Assembly (NCBI GenBank): GCA_025408425.1
Contig: JANXYX010000037.1
Span: 1 to 64,000, forward strand
Direction: 5' to 3'
Length of the DNA stretch: 64,000 bases
From: Granulicella sp.
GTDB taxonomy: Bacteria; Acidobacteriota; Terriglobia; Terriglobales; Acidobacteriaceae
The notes under the pieces are model-generated. The model worked only from the letters and a program-made list of their open reading frames with translations. It did no database searches and was not told the DNA's origin. Positions 59,489-64,000 of this stretch are shown piece after piece. Numbering within the stretch: the first letter of the stretch is position 1; every line of letters begins with the position of its first letter. The translations under genes and the position numbers were made by a program.

Positions 59489-60592
59489 CTAATGGGTGGT
59501 GACTACACCTACTGCTGAGTCGGCACAGCCGTAGTAGAGGAGCCAGTGGTGGTGGAAGCGGACGAGGCCTTCGGCGAACGTGGTTCCGGCGGCGTATTGG
59601 CCAGTTTTTTCGAAGGGCTGCTCGGGTTTGAGGGAGGGTAGGTCGTCGCGGGCGATGAGTTTTGTGGGGTCGTCTGGGGAGAAGAGGGCCTGTCCGGCGG
59701 CATAGGCGTTGGGACCGAGTGCGGGGTCGCCCTGGTCGGGGTCGTTCTTGCCGTTGTAGAGGACGACGATGCCGTTGGGGGAGAGGATGGGCGGTGGGCC
59801 TACTTCGGGGAATCCGCTATCAAAGTGGCCGGGGCGTTTGGTGAGGACTTCGATGGGGGCGCCGGTGGCGTCTTCGACCGGTGTCCAGTGGATGAGGTCG
59901 GGCGAGGTGGCGAGGTGGATGGCGCCTTCGCCCCAGTACATCCAGTATTTTCCTTTGATACGGGCGGCGACGAGTTTTTCCCCTATGAGTTGGGTGACGA
60001 TGCCTCCGGATTTGTATTGGAGCTGGTCGTATCTTCCGTTGGCGCTGCCGAGGAATGCGGGACCGAATTTGGTCCAGTGGAGGAGGTCTTTGGAGGTGGC
60101 TATGCCGATGGAGTAGGTGATGCGGTTCCACTGGGTGTAGGTGAGGACATAGGTGTGGTCTGGCGATTCGACGATGCGTGGATCTTCTACTCCGCCGGGC
60201 CACTCGCGGGATTTCTGGGCGTCGTCGGCGGGGAAGAAGACGGGCTCGGGGAGGCGAGTGAAGGTGGTGCCGTCGGTGGTGGAGGCCAGGCCGAGGCGGG
60301 AGGTGTGCATGCCGATCTGCATCTCGCCGGAGTCGTCCTCGGCGCGGTAGAGGACGAAGATTTTTCCGTGGCGGACGATGGCTGCGGGGTTGAAGGTGTG
60401 GAGGGATTCCCAATGAACGGGAGTGGGGCGCAGGGGGTCGTTGAAGAGGGAGGATTTATTGGGGGAGATGACGGGGGCTTGCGTTGGGCGGGTGAATGGC
60501 CCTAGTTGCCAGGTAGAGGTGGGGTTGGCTGCGCCCAGGAGAGCGACGAGGAGAAGTGGGCTGCCGACGGTGACGAGAATTCGCTGGAGCAT
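59489..60592 (-). CDS. Secreted GH130-type beta-mannoside hydrolase/phosphorylase
   Basis: A 367-residue five-bladed beta-propeller protein with a signal peptide (ILVTVGSPLLLVALLGAA). GH130 marks: HTFNPAAIVRHGKIFVLYRAEDDSG, GGVEDPRIVE, HFDSGFPEVGPPPIL, and the end HHHWLLYYGCADSAVGV. Cytoplasmic GH130 enzymes are phosphorylases; exported members tend to be hydrolases acting on mannosides, so hydrolysis is inferred. The frame is open from GTG 60631, but ATG 60592 starts directly at the signal peptide. It lies between GH172 and gltX. Confidence 0.85.
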   Translation of the reverse strand: MLQRILVTVGSPLLLVALLGAANPTSTWQLGPFTRPTQAPVISPNKSSLFNDPLRPTPVHWESLHTFNPAAIVRHGKIFVLYRAEDDSGEMQIGMHTSRLGLASTTDGTTFTRLPEPVFFPADDAQKSREWPGGVEDPRIVESPDHTYVLTYTQWNRITYSIGIATSKDLLHWTKFGPAFLGSANGRYDQLQYKSGGIVTQLIGEKLVAARIKGKYWMYWGEGAIHLATSPDLIHWTPVEDATGAPIEVLTKRPGHFDSGFPEVGPPPILSPNGIVVLYNGKNDPDQGDPALGPNAYAAGQALFSPDDPTKLIARDDLPSLKPEQPFEKTGQYAAGTTFAEGLVRFHHHWLLYYGCADSAVGVVTTH

Positions 60593-60670
60593 GGTGCAGC
60601 CAGTATGCGCTTGTTGCTGATGGCTATGCACTCGTAGCGCTGGTGCGTGCGGGCTAGTATGCGACGAGCG

Positions 60671-61822
60671 TCACCGGGGAGTGAGGCTCGTCGAGGGTTG
60701 GTTGATGCCGGTGTTGCCGGGGCCTCCTACGACTTGCAGGGTGGGGATACGGTCGTCGGCGGAGGGGAGGGGAGGGAAGGGCAGGTGGGGTTCTTCCTGG
60801 TACCAGTAGGCGACGGAGTAGAAGTTGTCGGAGCGGTGATTGGCGTGGCCGTGCTCGATGGAGGCTTTGATGGATTGGGTGAAGGGGATGGGGGAGTCGA
60901 GGTGGAAACGGTAGACGCTGGAGCGCTCGCCGGCTAGTTCGCGACCGACGATGGGTGCGCCGTAGAGTTGGTAGGAGAAGGAGTGGCCGAAGTCCCAGGC
61001 GCCGAGGAAGTAGTCTTCAGTGCCGGTGCCGGAGATGGTGGGTAGGGTGGCTCCGTCGATGGTGAACATGTCGTTGCCTTCGCCCCACCAGCCGTCCTGA
61101 TTCTGGAGGACGGACATGGTGACGCCGATGTACTGGCCGTGTCCTTTGGCTTCGAACCAGGTGTAGTTGTCTTTGCCGTCTGGGTTGCGTTTGTAATTTA
61201 CGTTGGGATCGCCGTTCTCGTACCACTCGGAAGTCCAGCCGTGGTTGGGCTGGGCCTGGCGGTACTGGGCGTGGAAGTAGATGGTGTGGGGCGGAAGGGG
61301 GTGGGACTCTTTGCGGTAGTCGATGTTGTAGTAGAGGGCATCGACGGAGTTCTTACCCTCATTTGTAACGGTGATGCGTACATGTTTCTGGTAGGGCATG
61401 GGGAAGAAGGAGTTCATGGCCTTGTTGCCGCCGACGGAGAGCATGGCGGACTCCCAGGTGTAGTAGGTGCCGAGGCCGAGACCGAAGAAGTCGCCGATGG
61501 GGGTTTCGACGCTGGGGGAGGTTTCGTTGTCCCAGTAGATGCGGAGGATGTTTCGCTTGAGGTGGTAGGGCTCGGGACTGGCGATGGTGAACCAGATGTG
61601 GGAGATCATGCCGGGGCCGTCGGTGTCGAGGATGGTGAGGGTGGTGCCGGGGGTGAGCTTGCGGTAGTCGGCGTTGGCTCCGGTGGACTCGCGGCTGGTG
61701 GCGCGGAGGAGGGTGTAGGTCTGTTGTTGGGTGATGTCGGGGAAGGAGGAGCCGGTTTGGGCGAGGGTGGCTGCGGCGGAGGCGAGGAGGGCGATGGCTA
61801 TGAGTGCTTTGGTGCTCGGCAT
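60671..61822 (-). CDS. Secreted DUF2961 / GH172 family protein
   Basis: A 383-residue exported protein (signal LIAIALLASAAATLAQ). Two jelly-roll-like halves: RESTGANADYRKLTPGTTLTILDTDGPGMISHIWFT and ISGTGTEDYFLGAWDF, whose Glu lies where GH172 enzymes (difructose anhydride- and arabinofuranan-degrading) have a catalytic acid. The substrate cannot be told. AAAGGAA lies nine bases before the start. It heads GH172-GH130-gltX on the minus strand, gaps of 78 and 30 bases. Confidence 0.87.
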   Translation of the reverse strand: MPSTKALIAIALLASAAATLAQTGSSFPDITQQQTYTLLRATSRESTGANADYRKLTPGTTLTILDTDGPGMISHIWFTIASPEPYHLKRNILRIYWDNETSPSVETPIGDFFGLGLGTYYTWESAMLSVGGNKAMNSFFPMPYQKHVRITVTNEGKNSVDALYYNIDYRKESHPLPPHTIYFHAQYRQAQPNHGWTSEWYENGDPNVNYKRNPDGKDNYTWFEAKGHGQYIGVTMSVLQNQDGWWGEGNDMFTIDGATLPTISGTGTEDYFLGAWDFGHSFSYQLYGAPIVGRELAGERSSVYRFHLDSPIPFTQSIKASIEHGHANHRSDNFYSVAYWYQEEPHLPFPPLPSADDRIPTLQVVGGPGNTGINQPSTSLTPR

Positions 61823-62123
61823 AGGTGACGTTCCTTTGGAATGCGGAATTATATGCCGATTATGGTGAGGCGATGGGGGCTGGGTTGGTGACTTGTATGG
61901 GTACCCCCTCCCCGTACTTAATGGTCTAAAGTATTCAAACGATGGGAGATGATGGTGGACTTGGGTGTGGGGTATGGGTGAGAGGGCGAGTGTGGGGTGT
62001 GCTTGGAGGGGGTGTTGCTGGCAAGTTTAGGGGGTGAGGGCGGTCGTCCTTCGGACGATGCCCACACATCAGAATCGATGTATGGGGCACCCGGCACTAT
62101 ACTGAGTTGACCGGAGGTGTTGG
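61823..62123. other. Spacer between GH172 and the toxin-antitoxin module
   Basis: No gene in 301 bases. It holds a GC-rich GGGTACCCCCTCCCC patch (about 61899-61914), similar in kind to the palindrome at 4631, and the first 56-bp R1 repeat (62040-62095). Confidence 0.6.
62040..62095 (+). repeat. 56-bp direct repeat (R1), left of the toxin-antitoxin genes
   Basis: Identical over 56 bases to 62762-62817. It has hairpin 1 (TCGTCC-TTC-GGACGA) and hairpin 2 (TGCCCA-C-ACATC / GATGT-A-TGGGGCA) and ends ACCCGGC. It lies 28 bases before the antitoxin start, so it may carry or abut that promoter. Confidence 0.9.
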
Positions 62124-62372
62124 ATGGCTAGTTCTGTGGCACTGAGCGAGGCGCAGGCGCATCTGGGGGAGTTGCTTGACCGGGCTGAGCATGGGGAAGA
62201 GATTGTGATTGAGCGCGAGGGCAGACCGGCGATGAAGCTGGTTCCGGTTGTTGTGGAGAAGCCGACGCCAGCGAGGCGAATTGGTGGGCAGAATCTGCTT
62301 GGGATTACCTATATTGCGCCGGATTTTGATGAACCGATGAGCGATGAAGAGTTGAAGGAATGGGGATACTGA
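62124..62372 (+). CDS. Antitoxin, Phd/YefM (VapB-type) family
   Basis: An 82-residue protein. The N-terminal DNA-binding half (SVALSEAQAHLGELLDRAEHGEEIVIEREGRPAMKLVP) is typical of Phd/YefM antitoxins, and the C-terminal tail (DFDEPMSDEELKEWGY) would fold around the toxin. It should neutralise the PIN toxin and repress its own operon. GGAGG (62113-62117) precedes the ATG. The toxin gene follows after three bases. Confidence 0.92.
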   Translation: MASSVALSEAQAHLGELLDRAEHGEEIVIEREGRPAMKLVPVVVEKPTPARRIGGQNLLGITYIAPDFDEPMSDEELKEWGY

Positions 62373-62375
62373 CGG

Positions 62376-62747
62376 GTGCAACTTTTGCTGGATTCGCACA
62401 TTCTCTTGTGGTGGGACAGCGATCTGAGCCGACTGTCGGGGGATCAACGTGAGGCGATCAGCGACCCGGGTAATACGGTATTTGTGAGCGCGGTGACGGG
62501 TTGGGAACTCGGCATCAAGCGGTCCACAGGTAAATTAGTTTTGACCGACTCGATCCGGGAGTTGGCGCGGCGGTTTGGGTTTCTTGAGCTTCCGGTCACG
62601 ATGGAGCATGGTGAGTTAGCGGCTTCGCTGCCACTGAACCATAAAGATCCGTTTGACCGGATGCTGGTGGCACAGGCGATGGCGGAGGGGTTGACGCTGG
62701 TGACTGTGGATGGGGCAATACGTGGGTATGGGGTGGCTTGTTTGTAA
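62376..62747 (+). CDS. vapC: PIN-domain toxin, VapC family
   Basis: A 123-residue ribonuclease that cuts tRNA or other RNA and stops growth when free of its antitoxin. The acidic PIN residues are visible: Asp6 (LLLDSHILLW), Glu44 (GWELGIK), Asp94 (KDPFDRMLVAQA) and Asp112 (TVDGAI). It starts with GTG 62376, three bases after the antitoxin stop. Both genes lie between perfect 56-bp direct repeats. Confidence 0.93.
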   Translation: MQLLLDSHILLWWDSDLSRLSGDQREAISDPGNTVFVSAVTGWELGIKRSTGKLVLTDSIRELARRFGFLELPVTMEHGELAASLPLNHKDPFDRMLVAQAMAEGLTLVTVDGAIRGYGVACL

Positions 62748-62761
62748 GGGTGGATGAGAGT

Positions 62762-62817
62762 GCGGTCGTCCTTCGGACGATGCCCACACATCAGAATCGA
62801 TGTATGGGGCACCCGGC
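62762..62817 (+). repeat. 56-bp direct repeat (R1), right of the toxin-antitoxin genes
   Basis: Second identical copy, between the toxin stop and the convergent DUF3800 stop (four bases away). Its two hairpins may also end both transcripts. Confidence 0.9.
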
Positions 62818-62821
62818 GGTG

Positions 62822-63628
62822 CTACTTTGGCGCGGCTTTCCGCCCAATATAGCGAAAAATATTTGTATTGCTGTGCTGAAGTCGGTGTTCGGCTAACCAT
62901 TCAAGATAGTTTTCTTTGGATTGGCCAGTTTGCTCTTTCAGCATAGGCATCTGGCGTTCTAAATCTTCGAACCAATCATTACCTATCGCCTCTATATGAA
63001 ATCGGCCGGTGTTGCGCAACGCCGTCCAAGACCTACGTACGGGCCGTGCTTTAGGACCAAAACGATTGTCGTAGGTCTTCATTACTTCACGGGCGAATAG
63101 GTCAGCGATTTGCAGGCGAGGTTGCTCCTTTGAGGATGCGAACGATAGGCCAGCAGGCACAACCGATTCCGGTACGGTTTTAAATATCTCATAGAGCAAT
63201 CTAGCGTTATGTTCGCTCTCGCTTCTCATGTCGAACGTGTATTTTGCAGTCTCTCCATTATTTGCGGCGCAATTATTCATTGCTTGCAATACTTCGACAA
63301 AGCATTTGTAGTAGACAATATTCGGTGCATCTGGAAACACTCGTCTCTGTGCACTCAGGTCTATAGCAAATCCCCATCCGCCTAATCCGCTATCCGCAAG
63401 CATGACCACAAGATCGCGATAGAGGTTCTTGTTTTCGAGGTGTGGTGTGTTCTTGTAGTTGCCGTGGTCGCTATCGCAATCGTTAGCGTGAAACGGAATT
63501 CCTTTTGTTCGAACCACCCACTTCGACTCGATCTTTTCCCAAAGGTCCTCAGTTCCGATTACTCCAGCCAAAGCGAATACGCGCTTTTCAGTTTCATCGG
63601 AGCTTTCATCACAAAAGACACTTAACAT
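62822..63628 (-). CDS. DUF3800 domain protein
   Basis: A 268-residue protein of unknown function with an RNase H-like start (MLSVFCDESSDE), the acidic-rich segment FHANDCDSDHGN, and a second acidic site in LQIADLFAREV, as in DUF3800 proteins, which are common in mobile and defence-related loci. The G+C content is visibly lower than that of its neighbours, and codon use is less GC-biased, which suggests recent transfer. It lies between the right 56-bp repeat and holA and is convergent with the toxin gene. Confidence 0.85.
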   Translation of the reverse strand: MLSVFCDESSDETEKRVFALAGVIGTEDLWEKIESKWVVRTKGIPFHANDCDSDHGNYKNTPHLENKNLYRDLVVMLADSGLGGWGFAIDLSAQRRVFPDAPNIVYYKCFVEVLQAMNNCAANNGETAKYTFDMRSESEHNARLLYEIFKTVPESVVPAGLSFASSKEQPRLQIADLFAREVMKTYDNRFGPKARPVRRSWTALRNTGRFHIEAIGNDWFEDLERQMPMLKEQTGQSKENYLEWLAEHRLQHSNTNIFRYIGRKAAPK

Positions 63629-63681
63629 GAAAAATCCAACTCGATTATCGAGGGCAGTTTGATGGAATTTATGAGTTGATA

Positions 63682-64000
63682 TTACAGTTCCATGGCGAAC
63701 TGGTGGGTGGGGTCTTGGTGGTGGGGTTTGGGTTCGGTGGAGAGGTCCAGGATTAGGCGTTCGAGGACGAGGAGTTTGTTGGCGGGGCTGGAGCGGAGTT
63801 CGAGGTCGGCGCGGGCTACGAGGCGGATGGCGCGGGTGAGTTCGCGGCGGGATTTGTAGCGGCGGGCTTGTTTGATGAGGTCGTCGGCGGCGAAGGGGGG
63901 CATGCGGAAGCCCTGCCAGAGGACGGCCCAGATGGCGCGGGAGTCGCGGACGTTCTTCTCGGAGATGATGAGCATCTGGCGGAAGGTGCGGGCGAGCATG
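63682..64000 (-). CDS. holA: DNA polymerase III delta subunit, C-terminal part (5' end outside window)
   Basis: The clamp-loader subunit that opens the beta sliding clamp. Only about 106 C-terminal residues are visible, corresponding to the helical collar domain: MLARTFRQMLIISE, PPFAADDLIKQARRY, ELTRAIRLVARADLELRSSPANKLLVLERLIL. The frame stays open to the window end, so the N-terminus lies beyond base 64000. The 53-base gap to the DUF3800 gene is AT-rich. Confidence 0.85.
   Translation of the reverse strand, partial: MLARTFRQMLIISEKNVRDSRAIWAVLWQGFRMPPFAADDLIKQARRYKSRRELTRAIRLVARADLELRSSPANKLLVLERLILDLSTEPKPHHQDPTHQFAMEL

Noticed and set aside
62040-62817. CRISPR-like reading of the paired 56-bp repeats
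   Set aside because: Only two units, separated by about 670 bases of protein-coding sequence; no spacers or cas genes.

Overview
The window is 64 kb of G+C-rich bacterial chromosome. Gene content points to the phylum Acidobacteriota, most likely family Acidobacteriaceae (Granulicella/Edaphobacter/Terriglobus type): many secreted glycoside hydrolases, a PEP-CTERM protein, ornithine-lipid-type acyltransferases, a long Lhr helicase, a CNT nucleoside transporter, and dispersed intergenic hairpins whose false translations read VILSAAKD and HPERSEG. The taxonomy is an inference. I found no rRNA, tRNA, CRISPR array, prophage or insertion sequence.

Layout. 1-2 kb: end of cmk, a cold-shock gene, an exported protein of unknown function. 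2-11 kb: an isolated 2-oxoglutarate dehydrogenase E1, an MFS exporter, a PEP-CTERM surface protein behind a near-consensus sigma-54 promoter, a DUF4126 membrane protein, GTP-type PEP carboxykinase and a GDSL-esterase remnant. 11-15 kb: a ribosome-associated (HPF/RaiA-type) protein, a divergent azoR/TetR pair with shared operators, phosphoglucomutase. 15-20 kb: a 1051-residue collagen-like protein with seven sugar-binding-like modules, then a GH105 hydrolase. 20-23 kb: a three-gene phosphorelay (HK-REC-REC, REC, Hpt). 23-30 kb: a deoxyhypusine-synthase-like enzyme, pncB, S1/P1 nuclease, DUF2062, and plsC-olsB-plsC. 30-35.4 kb, all minus strand: nucleoside salvage (cdd, deoA, nupC, punA) interrupted by an NO-response pair (globin, nsrR). 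35.5-40.5 kb: a compact cheA-W-Y-B-R operon without a chemoreceptor. 40.6-55 kb: lhr, a hexanucleotide array, PBP1, proS, a Crp/Fnr regulator, kdsD, a thiol-redox pair, alaC. 55-62 kb: GH78, gltX, GH130 and GH172 on the minus strand. 62-64 kb: a Phd/VapC toxin-antitoxin module between two identical 56-bp repeats, a DUF3800 gene of lower G+C, and the 3' part of holA.

How parts work together. GH105, GH78, the GDSL remnant, GH130 and GH172 suggest use of plant or microbial polysaccharides, with rhamnogalacturonan a likely target. The collagen-like and PEP-CTERM proteins suggest an elaborate surface or matrix. cdd, deoA, nupC and punA take up nucleosides and split them. The globin-nsrR pair has a palindrome upstream that looks like an NsrR site. 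The most unusual signals are a dispersed hairpin repeat family whose stem arms covary around a kept C.A mismatch, the repeat-bounded toxin-antitoxin cassette, the sigma-54/PEP-CTERM pairing and the modular collagen protein.
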